NCBI GenBank assembly: GCA_018902385.1
Contig: JABSSW010000074.1
Coordinates: forward strand, 105,394-169,393
Length of the DNA: 64,000 nt
Direction: 5' to 3'
DNA from: Physcia stellaris
Lineage: Eukaryota > Ascomycota > Lecanoromycetes > Caliciales > Physciaceae
Below the pieces are notes generated by a model. The model did no database searches and had not been told where the DNA came from. It was given only the letters and a program-made list of their open reading frames with translations. Shown in pieces: positions 1-11,100 of this stretch; the first letter of the stretch is position 1; every line of letters starts with the position of its first letter. A program made the position numbers and the translations under genes.

Positions 1-1662
1 TTTGGTAGGTTTGTAGCCCCCGATGCTTTTCCTGAATCCAGTGGCAGCCCGATTAAGACGGACGTCCGGCTCGGCGGAAGGTGTCTGAAGCTGTGTTGGG
101 TGATGTGGCTCGGTCTGTGGTGGACGGGGATTAGGATGTGAGGTTGAATGTGTTGGTGTCGTAGGAGCTTCTGCTGGGGCAGGATATGATGGGGGGGCGC
201 GAGTCTGTGCGACGCGCCCTAATCGAGGAATGAAGCGAGATGCAGTGTTGAGAAGACTTCCCAGAACCCTAATCTAATCAGCCAGAGGAATAGAAGGGTA
301 CGAAAAGAATTGCAGAAGTGCATGTTGTAGCATTGGACCTATGAATCAGGCGGAGTAGATCTCTGCAAGAGGGAATACTTACGAGCGAGTACGAGGAGTC
401 TCTGGTATGCGAGGAGTAGGATCTTCCCGAACGACTAGAGCGCCTTCCTCAGGATCCAGTGTGTCGGCACCAATAGAGTCTGCTAATGCGGGAGAAGGCT
501 CGCTCTCCACGGCCCCGGTTTCGGGTTCTAAAGGTATATTTTCCTTGAATGAACTGCTAGCGTTGTCCAGCTCCGTATCCAGATCTGAATCATCCTCATC
601 GCCAATGGGTACGAATATGCCATCCACGGCTGAGTTTGTATAGTTGCCGTTCTCGTCGTATACCGGGTTCACCTTGCGGTATTTCTGCGAGTGACCTGGT
701 TTGTCCTGTCTCGTTTGGTAATATTCACCGCGAATGAAGGCATCGTCATAGGTGGCTACCCTGCCTGTTTGGGTATTCTCGACGCGTATGGTTTTGCAGT
801 TTTCTGTACTCAATGTAAGCTTAGGAGGGTTCTCGATGGTACCATATTTCTCAGTAAGATCGCTAATAATTCCACGCAACGCTTTTGTGGGGATATTAAA
901 TGCAAGAGAACGCTCTTCATCAGAACCTCTGACCAGTAGATAAACGGTATCAGTTGTTTCATTGGGGTCTGGGCGCTCAAATGTGAATGCTAGGTGGGAA
1001 CGGATTCGAACACGACCGTTGCGATCCCTCCAACCAGCAATTGATACTCTTTCTTTACCTCCAATACTTGGAGCTTCGGAAGAAGTCACATCTGATGGGT
1101 AAATGGGACCATATGGGGACATCCCTACGGGACCCTGACCAAGAGCAGTAGAAGCAGGGATTGCATTGAAGGAAAAGGAAACGCGGGGCTTCTCACGGCT
1201 CGATTGCTCCGTATCATCCTGTTCGGGACCATTGGTATCTTCGGCGTTACCCTCCTCGTAAGTCTGCGCAGGTTCTGGGGTGGAGTCGTTGGAAGAGTCC
1301 ACAGTAGGTTCCACGCTCGCGCGGTCTGCTTCAAGGGCAGGTTCTTCGGCAGGCTCGTTTGTGGATTCTGGGCCTGTTTGCTCTACCTTAGCCTTCGGTT
1401 TCCTCCCTCGCTTTGATTTAGCGGCAGTAGCTCGCGCGCCATTTGCTCGCCGACTACGAGTCGGTTGACTAGCAGTAATCGAGTTATCGATAGGACTCCG
1501 AGCAGGTCGACCAGCAGCAGTGGGTGGGTATGGGGCGAGTCTCGCTGAAGTGGCAGTTTGATTGCGAGTTTGTCGAGTAGTGGTGGTAGGTAAGGCTACT
1601 GGCGGTGTCGTCGGATTACCCAGGGCAAGTTGTCTCTCGATCTGGGCTCGAGTTTTAGGCAT
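1..1662 (-). CDS. Unknown basic, proline-rich protein gene, two exons, C-terminus cut by window edge
   Basis: I do not recognise a family. Exon 1 (1662-383) starts at the ATG at 1660-1662 and encodes 426 residues. The N-terminal ~100 residues are rich in T/A/P/R and contain an AT-hook-like KRGRKPK. An acidic E/D/S-rich stretch follows, then a more ordered part (about 205-350) with a folded-looking motif ERVSIAGWRDRNGRVRIRSH. A perfect donor GTAAGT lies at 382-377, so the TAA at 379 is inside an intron. An acceptor ending at 269 (TTAG, 114-nt intron) restores a frame that stays open to base 1 and is proline-rich. The product is therefore longer than about 510 residues and its C-terminus lies outside the window. 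The donor is clear; the acceptor is inferred from phase and open frame. The AT-hook-like motif hints at a nuclear or DNA-associated role, but this is weak. Confidence 0.6.
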
Positions 1663-2406
1663 TGTCGCGTTGGGCGCCCGCAGGCCGAGGGCTTGAAAGT
1701 GTCAGCTGAAGGAATAATTCTGATGGTATTGCTCGCCAGATCACAATACCAGAGTGTTAGTCAATGTAGTTGAGATGGGTTGTGCAAGCCGGATTGCGCG
1801 TGTTTGTTTTGATTGTTGTGTTGGTTGTCAGGTCATGAAATAATTCAATGTTATTATTATTATTCTGGCGGTGGTGTTGAACGAACTTTGCCCGATTGCC
1901 GGATTGCCGCTTTAGGCTAGCGTGAGATGTGAAGATGCACGTCAACAGAACACACGAGATGTGCAAGTTTGATGAGTGGGCTGCTCTAGAGTATCTAAAT
2001 AGCGGAAAACAGAGGAGATTGATCGATTTTATATTGATCTACTCGCAACTCAGGTCTATCTACAATGAACAAACATGTCTGAGACATGCGCTAGAAAGCG
2101 CATCACCAATCAGCATGACTCTTCCCGATGAAGAATTTCAAAGCGCAAATCCAGTATGCTCCTTTCAAACTCGAGACATTTCAAAGGTAGTGTCTCAGAG
2201 CTAAGCGGAAGCATGGTGGAGTCAGCGCGCCGCCCCATTTATCAGTAGAGAAGAAGCTCTGCTGCATGAGCTGAAGAATTCGCCCGGAATGCCCAGTGTC
2301 GTGGCTAATTTGGAGAGTAGCCTTTATGCCTTAGCTGAGTGCAGCTACCATTTCCCTGGTGATTGTAGTGTGAGACCAGGTCGTGGGTGAGAAGCGTTGT
2401 CTTCAA
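1663..2406. other. Intergenic region between two minus-strand genes
   Basis: No supported gene. It contains a short ATT microsatellite (about 1850-1863) and small open frames that look random. The part next to 1662 should hold the promoter of the upstream unknown gene. The part next to 2407 should hold the 3' UTR of the ribosomal protein gene. Confidence 0.4.
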
Positions 2407-3540
2407 TCACCGAACTTCGATCTCGCCCTTCCATGTTGCTTCTGTGAGACCCAGCTTTTGGATCATGTTCTGCCATCGATCGCTCCCCCTCTCTTTCTTC
2501 TCCATGTATTTGAGTAGCTTTTGCCTTCGATGCAGGAGTAATCGGAGATTCCGCTTGTTGACCTTATCGTTTCGATTCTCTCCTGCATAGCGATCCGCTA
2601 GAATTCGAATCTTCGCCGTCAATATACCTATTTGGACTTCCGAAGAGCCCGTGTCGGGCCCAGCCCTCTGAGTATGCTCAGGAAGGGAATTCTTAGGCAT
2701 TGTCGAGTTGAGCCTTGCCAAAGATGGTGCCTTAGGTCTGAGATAGGTGTCGGTATTATGCCGCCCAAAAGTATCAACAATCCTCCGAACATTGGCGCGC
2801 GTACGCTCTTGACTACCTGCGTTTCCCAAGCTCACAATCCTGTTCACCGCTTCGCGCGCAGATTTGTCCTTGGATTCATGCTCTCTGACTGCTTCAGCTT
2901 CTTCAGTGGTGTCGGCAATCGCACGATCGACCACCCCTATCGGCTCAGTGAGGTTCTTAGAGTATTCAAGTGCAGCTTCAAGCTCTGCTTTTGTCAAAAA
3001 ATGGTTGAGAAGCACTTCCTTTTCCGCATGGGCAGGGGAGGCTGATGGCTGATCTTCATCTCCAGACTTTGGCTTGTTTGACATCTGCTCTACGGTAGGC
3101 TTGACCTCTGGTGGCAGACCAGTATCAAGCGATTCAGTGAAGGGTGTAGTGACTCCTCGAATAGGATCCCCCATGGCTGCTGCGCGCTGTTCACGGAGTA
3201 CGGCCTGGCGATTGATGTTCGCAACTCTGCGTTGTTCCGCCTGGTTTGCCGCATACTGATCTCGGGGTTTCTGTCCTTTCAGCCGCTTCGATGATGGGCC
3301 CTTGTGTCTCTGTACTGTAGTATAGGTACGACGGCAGAGCTTAAAGGTTGATTCGATATTGAGTGATGAGAGAGGGGGATGCTGCAATGATCCTACGGAT
3401 GTGTCAACAGAGGAGTCTAGAAAGATGGAGATTGAGAGATCTTGCCTGTATTCATGCAGCTTGAAAGCCACGAAGACGCTCGAAGTACCATTTCCGGCAA
3501 ATGACAATCGCGTAAGTGGAGGTCGGAGGTCATAGATCAA
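2407..3540 (-). CDS. MRPS28: Mitochondrial small-subunit ribosomal protein uS15m
   Basis: The C-terminal third is a ribosomal S15 domain: TGSSEVQIGILTAKI, then a helix ending RILADRY, then RNLRLLLHRRQKLLKYMEKK, the conserved helices that bind small-subunit rRNA. The long N-terminal extension with an RRTYTTVQ stretch and many Arg/Lys is typical of fungal mitochondrial forms and suggests a targeting sequence. The stop is TGA at 2407-2409. The start is unresolved: the frame is open to 3540 but begins with TTG there, and the first in-frame ATG falls after the presequence-like part. A short 5' intron or an upstream exon between about 3350 and 3640 is likely. It is divergent from cytosolic RPS0 with a short shared upstream region. 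Family assignment is secure; N-terminal structure is not. Confidence 0.85.
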   Translation of the reverse strand: MIYDLRPPLTRLSFAGNGTSSVFVAFKLHEYRQDLSISIFLDSSVDTSVGSLQHPPLSSLNIESTFKLCRRTYTTVQRHKGPSSKRLKGQKPRDQYAANQAEQRRVANINRQAVLREQRAAAMGDPIRGVTTPFTESLDTGLPPEVKPTVEQMSNKPKSGDEDQPSASPAHAEKEVLLNHFLTKAELEAALEYSKNLTEPIGVVDRAIADTTEEAEAVREHESKDKSAREAVNRIVSLGNAGSQERTRANVRRIVDTFGRHNTDTYLRPKAPSLARLNSTMPKNSLPEHTQRAGPDTGSSEVQIGILTAKIRILADRYAGENRNDKVNKRNLRLLLHRRQKLLKYMEKKERGSDRWQNMIQKLGLTEATWKGEIEVR

Positions 3541-3710
3541 GAGACTCCCAAAAGTCGAAACGAGACTAGCGGGAGGAGCCGTTCCAAGGCTCGCTTACTA
3601 GCGTACATTTGGCGGCACAAACATCAGAATATTTCCAACAGCAATTGTACTTCATATAAAAGCGCCAGCCATTGGTATCCTCCAAGCTTCGAGATATCAA
3701 GACCGCAATT
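3541..3710. promoter_or_regulatory. Divergent promoter region between MRPS28 and RPS0
   Basis: Short spacer between two divergent ribosomal protein genes, one mitochondrial and one cytosolic. A TATA-like CATATAAA at 3653-3660 lies about 50 bases before the RPS0 ATG. The region probably also holds the real 5' end of the uS15m gene. Shared regulation of the two genes is an inference from layout only. Confidence 0.4.
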
Positions 3711-4698
3711 ATGGCGCCCAACACTCTGCCCTCCATTTTCAATGCGACATCGCAAGATATTGAAATGCTTCTTGCGGCACAATGTCACTTGGGATCTAAA
3801 AATCTCCAGGTCCACATGGAACCCTACCTGTGGAAGACCCGTCCTGATGGGATCAATGTGATTAATATCGGCAAGACCTGGTGAGTAGGCTGCACAAGCA
3901 ACTGCTGTCTACTTTGGATGTCACTGATGACTGGCGACTCAAAGGGAGAAAATCGTTCTGGCAGCCCGCATCATTGCGGCTGTGGATAATCCAGCTGACA
4001 TTGCTGTCATCTCCGCTCGCCCCTACGGTCAACGTGCTGTGCTCAAGTTCGCCGCGCATACTGGTGCTGTCGCCATTGCCGGACGTTTCACGCCCGGAAA
4101 TTTCACCAACTACATCACTCGCTCCTTTAAAGAACCCCGTCTCATCATCGTCACTGACCCTCGCACCGACGCACAAGCTATTAAAGAAGCCTCCTATGTC
4201 AACATCCCCGTCGTTGCGCTCTGCGACACCGACTCTCCTACTGAATTTGTCGACGTCGCTATTCCAACTAACAACAAGGGACGTCACGCTATTGGTCTGA
4301 TCTGGTGGATGTTGGCACGTGAAGTTCTGCGACTACGTGGTACACTTGCCAACCGAGAGACCGAGTGGGATGTCATGGTGGATCTTTATTTCTATCGTGA
4401 CCCTGAAGCCGAGGAGAACAAAGACGCGACGGGCATTGAGGAGGAGAAGGTACCGGGCGTTGACCAGGTCGGCCCCGCGGCTGTTGATCAAGGCTTCGGT
4501 GGTAACGCGGAATGGGAAGTTCCAGGTGGTGCTCCCGGTGGTGCGGCCTTCACCGCTGCTACTAACACAGCTGGTGGGCAAGCTGCATCTAGCTGGGAAG
4601 CGGACGGTACGGATTGGGCTGCAAGCTCTCAACCAGTGCAAACTGGTAACGATGGTTGGAGCGCGGAACCGAATAAGGCCGGCGAGACTCAGTGGTAG
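3711..4698 (+). CDS. RPS0: 40S ribosomal protein S0 (uS2), two exons
   Basis: Cytosolic small-subunit protein needed for 18S rRNA 3' maturation and 40S assembly. Exon 1 is 3711-3880, the intron 3881-3944 (GTGAGT...AAAG, 64 nt), exon 2 3945-4698, giving 307 residues. The junction rebuilds the conserved [17 protein letters not shown]. Other uS2 hallmarks follow: [67 protein letters not shown]. The C-terminal tail (from about residue 215) is the usual low-complexity acidic and Gly/Ala/Trp-rich extension (repeated E/D-W motifs). ATG at 3711 is the family start ([13 protein letters not shown]). Intron position and phase are certain from protein continuity. Confidence 0.96.
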
Positions 4699-5441
4699 AG
4701 TTGCTGAGATCGATGCCATGTAGAGATGGAGCAGCTGAAGAGGAGCTTTGAATTCTTTTGAGACCATTGAGAAGGAGAAAAGAACGATGGTGCTTATGAG
4801 GGAAAGATACTCGATAGGCATCTATCGAGGGAAAGCCCTGTGCTGTCTACGGGTGGACTTGAAGGTTGCCCTATCCTAATCAAGAAATCTCAAACATCCA
4901 GCATCATCGGTGAAAAACGCATCTCATAGCAGTTTTGCAGATGTTTTAGGCAGAGGTTTGGAACCCAATTTCTCTTTCATCGTTTTTGTTTTTCTTTTCC
5001 CAACGATTATCCTATAGGCCCCGAACAGGACGCTCATCGCAACTCGTACTACGCATAACAGCGAAATCTAATGTATGAAAGCATTCCAGAGTCAATACCA
5101 AGTCGGTAGAGTCCATGGGATGAAAGCCCGCAGCTGGCGAACTCCTAGACATCCCATCTCTCACACGTCGCCGGAGACAAGAAACCATAGATCGCTGCAT
5201 CAGCCGTACACTGGTCGACCCAATGGATTCAAGCCATTGTCTCACTCTTTGTCTCAGCGCCAATCATACAAAGAAGCCATTCGGTTTCAACAATAACATT
5301 ATGATCCACCCCTTTGTTCTCCTTCAAGTCGTATACAAGCTACTAATCGACAGCCATGCTCATCCCTCACCTCCATCGACCACGCAAGCCGTGCTCTACG
5401 AACCAACCATTCAAACCAAACGAAATCGCCATCTACGGAAG
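4699..5441. other. Intergenic region between RPS0 and the amidoligase gene
   Basis: Holds the RPS0 3' UTR and the promoter/5' UTR of the next gene. Small open frames on both strands lack recognisable domains. Nothing else supported. Confidence 0.4.
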
Positions 5442-6945
5442 ATGAACTTACCAACAGAACCCTTCCCAGAATACATCGACCCGTACACCACCACGCCAAC
5501 AACCCTCGAGCCACGATCGACAAACCCGACACCCACATCCAAAACCGCAGTGCGTCCCCCAACCTCACTCCCAACCCGCAACCCCATCCCCCATCCCATC
5601 CACCAAAATCCTCTCCGCCCTGCACGCACCCACCTCACCCCCACAGCACCTAACCTTCGGCGTAGAATTCGAATTCATCCTCGCCATCCCCATAGCCACA
5701 CTCCCCCCACCCCCACCCGCCTCAAAGCCACCCACCCCATCCTCCCTAACCGCCTTCCACGACTCGCACATCTGCGCCCGCCTAGCACACATCCTGCGGC
5801 GCTCCGGCCTCGCCGTAAACCCCTGGGAAGGCCGCGTAGTGGACTACAGCCTCTGGACCGTGGACCAAGACGCCTCGATCACGGCCTGCGCGCCCAGCGG
5901 GAAGTGGCGCGGGTACCATTTCTGCGGCGTGGAGCTCAAGACGCCGGTGCTGGACTTTTCGGTCGCGGGACTTGGGGCGATTGCGTACGCGCTTGAGGTG
6001 CTGGGGGAGGAGTACGGGGAGCGGGCGTTTGTGAATGAGAGCTGTGGGCTGCATGTGCATGTTGGTAGCCTGGGTCCCACTTCCTATTCTAGTTTTAATG
6101 GCAGTGGCAATGGTACTGGGGGAAGGGGAAAGGGGGAGAGCGTAGGCTTCCCCCTCAACACCCTAAAGAACCTCGCCACGCTAGTAACGGTCTTCAACCG
6201 CGCCTTCAACTCGCTGCATCCCAGCCACAGGGTCGAGAACGCGCACTGTCGCTCCCCGGCCGCGAATTTCAGGGCTCTAGACCCGTGGGCTATGGCGGAA
6301 GCGATCAACCGAATCACGAGCGTGGACGCGCTCGCAGCGCTCATGTGTCGCGACCGCGAGGGCGAGGAGCGCGGCATGGCGTACAACTTCCTGAATCTCT
6401 CGCGCGCGCTGGGTCAGGGCGCGGGCCTCAACACGCTGGAGTTCCGGCAGCATGCGGCGAGCCTGGATGCGCGGAAGGTCGGGGTGTGGGTTACGCTGTG
6501 CTGTGAGTTTGTGGCTGCGTGTGGGCGGCTGAGTGCGGTGGGGATGGTGAGTTTGGTGGTTGATCATTTGAAGGTGGGGATGGGGGAGGATGTTTATGGG
6601 ATTTGTGAGCTGCTGAGGGATTTGGATCTTGGGGCTTTGGCGCGGTATTTTGAGGGGAGGGGAGTGTATCGGCATCAGAAGATGGAGTGGGAGGTGAGGG
6701 ATCCGAGGATGGTTGGGGTGGAGATGGTTGTTAGGGATGGGAGGGCTGAAGCTGAGGCTGAGATGGAGGCGAGGGGTTGGCCTGTCAACAGTGTAGATAC
6801 TGAGGTTGATGAGGAGATGGAGGACGATCTAGAGGAATGGGGGATGGAGAATCTAGGTGAGAGTGACGTTGAGGAGGATACCGATGTCATGCTCGATAGG
6901 CTTGATGCCGATCTTAGAATGCAGCAGAGAGGAGTCTGGAGGTAG
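5442..6945 (+). CDS. Putative amidoligase (Amidoligase_2 family), two exons
   Basis: Amidoligase_2 proteins are glutamine-synthetase/GCS-like ATP-grasping ligases predicted to form amide bonds; substrates are unknown in fungi. The core motifs are seen: LTFGVEFEFILA (about residues 38-49), ELKTPVLDF, NESCGLHVHVG (about 166), HRVENAHCR, and LEFRQHAASLD (about 301). The domain frame has no ATG. ATG at 5442 opens a different frame, and a predicted intron 5550-5646 (GTGCGT...CCACAG, 97 nt) joins exon 1 (36 codons, phase 0) exactly before HLTFGVEFEF, giving 468 residues. The C-terminal ~70 residues are acidic (E/D/M-rich). The intron is inferred and its donor is not the commonest type. Codon use is strikingly GC-rich and C-rich at the 5' end. 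Confidence 0.8.
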
Positions 6946-8159
6946 GTCTTCGCTTTAGTCTCTTCTCTGTCACGCTTTGCGTATTTCATAGTCGTCGATC
7001 TTCCCTGATATATTAAAATGCCCTTCTTCGCTGTTCAGTCGGCCTTCCTTCGTCACTGAGTGAAGTGATAATGTAAGGATATTATCTCTGAATATGATAC
7101 TTCTCCTAGACCCGAGTAGATGTGACTGTTGATTTTCTCGGATCGCGTGAGAAAAGGGGCTTGGAGCACTTTCTCTGCCTGAAGCGAAGTAATGTATGCA
7201 TTTAATCTTGCATGTTTATCTCTCACTGTCAGTCCCGAGTGAAGATATACCTTTGCGTTCTACTTTATGGCCATATCCTTCCGTGGCCACATCTTCGACC
7301 TCAAGCTGATACAGTCCGTATGAGGATGCAACACCATCCACTTCGCGAGGTGATGCTAATGATGACTCTGGAGCATAGGACTAGGTCGTTATCAGATGAG
7401 GCCATATCCCGTTACACAAAGGCATTGGTCCACCACGTGTCCATATCGAGATCGAGAGCCGACGTGTCCGAAGATGGAATCCTCGTTTATGTTCAAAAGA
7501 TGACTGATATATCAAGAATTAAAGTTATCTTGAGTTCTATCATATTGTTCTTATCAAACCCAACAAATCCACTTGAAGAGCACCTATCCCATGGCCTGAT
7601 ACTAAGTAGTGTGCTCCGACCCAACCCATGGTCTGGTAGTAAGTGTTGCTAATTTCTATGACATACTGACGGACCTCCGAGTACCCGACTTGGGACAAAA
7701 ACGGAAAAAGATATCACCTTCATGTCGTCTCCATATGCTTTATGCCAAATACGGGTACGCGTTTTGCCATAAAGGATGTACTAGTGGCGATGCGTCAGAG
7801 GCAAGATAGCACCACACCAGACCATGGGATACCCTGACAAACCTGGGATTACCCGACTTGGGACGAGAACTGAAGACGATATGCATGGAAGGCAAAGACC
7901 GCATCACATCAGGCCACGGGATATGTATCCAATTCGTCGGCTAATATTGAAATTTAGATTGAGACAATGCTATTGTGGGAGATGTGCATTGCTGTTATCA
8001 GAAAACAACGGAGCTGTTCTGTTAGTTGAACGGACGTTTTCTGGGGCTCGCGCCTTGTTGGCTATTTGGCTTGGTTGACTCGTCTCTCTGTGCTTTGATA
8101 GGGTTCTCCTTAGGCTTAACGATAACTATCGGAAATTGAGCATCCTGATACTATTTCCG
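6946..8159. other. Gene-poor interval with degenerate repeats
   Basis: No credible gene. Open frames up to 146 codons lack domains and carry no splice support. It contains two diverged copies of a ~50-bp sequence (listed separately) and several looser echoes of CCATGG and CACGGGATAT words, as in a decayed transposon or minisatellite. It lies beyond the 3' ends of the two convergent flanking genes. Confidence 0.4.
7665..7884. repeat. Two diverged direct repeats of about 50 bp
   Basis: The copy at about 7667-7715 and the copy at about 7834-7882 share the exact core ACCCGACTTGGGAC and align over their whole length without gaps. They begin CTGAC and end GATAT. The spacing of ~168 bp suggests either an old tandem repeat or two pieces of a transposon end. 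Confidence 0.5.
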
Positions 8160-11100
8160 TCATGATGCCGATAAGACACCATCGTCGATACCCAAAATTT
8201 CGGAGTGGTCTTCTTCGTCAATTGAACCGGAGTGGTCTTCTTCGTCATCTAAATCGGAGTGGTCTTCTTCGCTATACATCAAAAACTGATCTTCTTGGTC
8301 ATCTAAAGCTTTACTTTCCATCAACAGCTGAGCAAGACGAGAATTGACTGGTTTACTATCCATCAACAGCTGAGCAAGACGAGAACTGACTGGATACCCA
8401 GACCGGTTTCTCATAGTCATTGAGTCTATATCAGCGGCTCTAACTACGGCTCCTTGCTCTAACAGCAATACTGCAATAGAGTCATGGAAATACTCGATAG
8501 AGCAAGTTAACGGAGTGAGCATATCCCCAGTGCTAACCGACCACTTAGCATTGAGATTAGCCCCGTTCTCAATGAGTACTTTGGCTAAATTGCAGTGTTG
8601 TGAACGTACTGCATCAAACAACGGAGTATGGAGGTTAATATCTCTCGCGTTTGCATCGGCTCCATGCTCAAGTAGTAGTTTCGCCACTTCATCATAACCG
8701 CCTTTTGCTGCTCTATGCAACGGTGTCTGGCCAAAGGGGTCACAATTCTTGACGCTGGCCCCATGATCCAAAAGAAGCTTAGCGACGGAGGCATGTCGTG
8801 CTGTGTGTAGCGCAGTTTCTTCAATGGACCACTCACGAGTATCCGCAGGGACTCCAAGTTCGAGTAATAGCTTCATCACGCTGACTGCGTTGGCTCCAAG
8901 ACTTGTCGCAGCAACAAGTGCCCTTTGGCCAATTGGGTTCTTTCTGGTGCCGAGTGTCTTATCTTCGAGTAGCATTTGCATCACATTCAGACTCTTGAGA
9001 CTTATCGCCACCAACAGCGGCGTGGAATACTCGAAATGTATGCTGCGTCTGCGTCTGCTTCTGTCAACCTCGGTTCTGTCAACGTCGGCGTCTGTTCGCA
9101 ATAAAAGCCGCGTTATTCCGACGTGATCCTTCCAGGCAGCATAGTGAAGCGCAGACAACTGACCCGTCTCAGCGGTAACCTCATCTTCGACCAATTGAGC
9201 GCATATGCTCTCCAGTCCCAAAATAATGGCGACATTCAATCGCGAAACGTTCTTAGTCGGGAAGGCATCCGAGAATTCATCGAGTTTTGCCATATCACAG
9301 GATCTTACTTCTCTATTCTTGACGATAAAGCTGCCTCGAACAATGTCCTTACTCAGAAAATCGATGATTGCTGAAACCGCCCTTGAATCCTGCTCCAGCT
9401 CTCCACGGGCATAGAGAGGCCAATTTTGAGTGGCATAATCGTGGAACAAGAATCTATTGCATTCGCGACACCTCTGACATTCACACCTCAACCTCGACAT
9501 TGTTCTATTGCTAGTATTGCTAGTATGGCAACCTGTGCAAGGACACCCTGGGTACGTACCCCTAAACGACCTTACCCAATTCAAACACATATCCGACGTA
9601 AACGTTGTTTCTTGGAGATAAGTCAGACAAGAGACGAGGATGTCAAGCTTCGCGTTCTGAAAGAGTTGCTCTCGGACTTTTGCAATATACTCTTGGGCAG
9701 TGAAATGTACCAGCCGAATGACGCGGCTTTCGATTTCAATGGTCACTAAGCCGCCACAAACGGAAAGCAGGAGATTCTCATCAACGATAATATCAAAGTC
9801 AAAGGACTCCGTGTCAGGCTCTATAGCGAGTGCGTGCTGGAGCTCTTCCACCGTCATAGGCTGAGGCGAGTAAGAAAGCCACGACAGGATCCTATGAGCA
9901 AGCTTTACGTCGTCGGGATCCTGAGTTGATATTCTGTCCATTGTTTCTCGATAGATGCCATCCAGATCCTTGGGTAAGCTCTCCAATGCCCTGAGGAGAT
10001 CCCTCTTGTTTTGTTTCTTCGCTAAAGCCAGCAGGTGAAGCTCAACGCTTAAAAACCTTGAGAATATCGGGACAATTAGCCTCTAGACTGACTGAATCAC
10101 AGTGCTCGACTTACATTCCTTTGGCATTATTCGCCAATCTATCGATGATCAAAGTCTTTAGAGTTGCGTCAATACGGACACGAAATTTGATGGAAGAATT
10201 ACTCAAGACCCTAGAGCGAAGATACTCCCTGATGTCTGCGTCCGAGGCTCGGATTTCGATATGTTTTGCATCAGAGAAGCTGCATTCAACGTTATGTCTT
10301 GATGTGATCAGCAGTCTCGTAGGATCTTGTTCCAGAATTGTTTGAAGCTGGGTCATGAGATTTTCCCTGTTGCCAGTCTCCGAGTTGAACTCATCCAGAG
10401 CATCCACCAGCACGAAGACCTGGGTGAATTTAAGAATTTGCGCACACAAAAGACCACAAAGCTCATCATCAGTTGCTCGGGTGTTTGCGTTCTGATGTTT
10501 TTGATAGAGGTCTATGACCTCTTCTGAGACACTGCTTTGATTCAGCAATACTTGGCTCAATAGGCTACCAATCATATTGGTTGCTGACTGAGCTTCATGA
10601 TCTAAAGGTACTAATATCAACTTTCATTACTCTCATAGCTTTATTCCCGAGGCGAATACAGACCTTTGTAATTATTGTAGACGAAAAGAACTGCAGTGTC
10701 TTTGTGTGAAGCGTACAGTCGTTGGAGATGATCAACAACGATCGCCCTAGAAGGAGCAGTCAGCTGTTGAACCAATATTCTCCGAAGAAAACCGTAGGCC
10801 ATTGAATTTGATCGAATGAAGAAGTCGCAGCTGAGCACATGAACTCGTCATCTGCTACGGAGTTCACGAAAATAGCCGAAAACTAACAGCTATCAATCCG
10901 TATCACCATCTAATTTAGACATTTAGAGTGGCGTCAAGCGCACAATATGTATGAAGACGTATAAAGGAAACCTTATGCCTTGAGAATTAGGTGCACCAAA
11001 GGAGCTGTTAATAAAATTACAGTTGAAAGCCACTTACGTGAGAGTTGTTTTGCCCGCACCAGCTAATCACAGCTACGTCAGCACCTCATGAATGCACAAG

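Noticed and set aside
5223-5996. 257-codon frame overlapping the amidoligase start as an independent proline-rich protein
   Set aside because: Only its segment 5442-5549 is used, as exon 1 of the amidoligase. The rest is a shadow frame over C-rich coding sequence.
7212-7652. 146-codon plus-strand frame as a gene
   Set aside because: No domain, no introns that improve it, and it overlaps the region of degenerate repeats.
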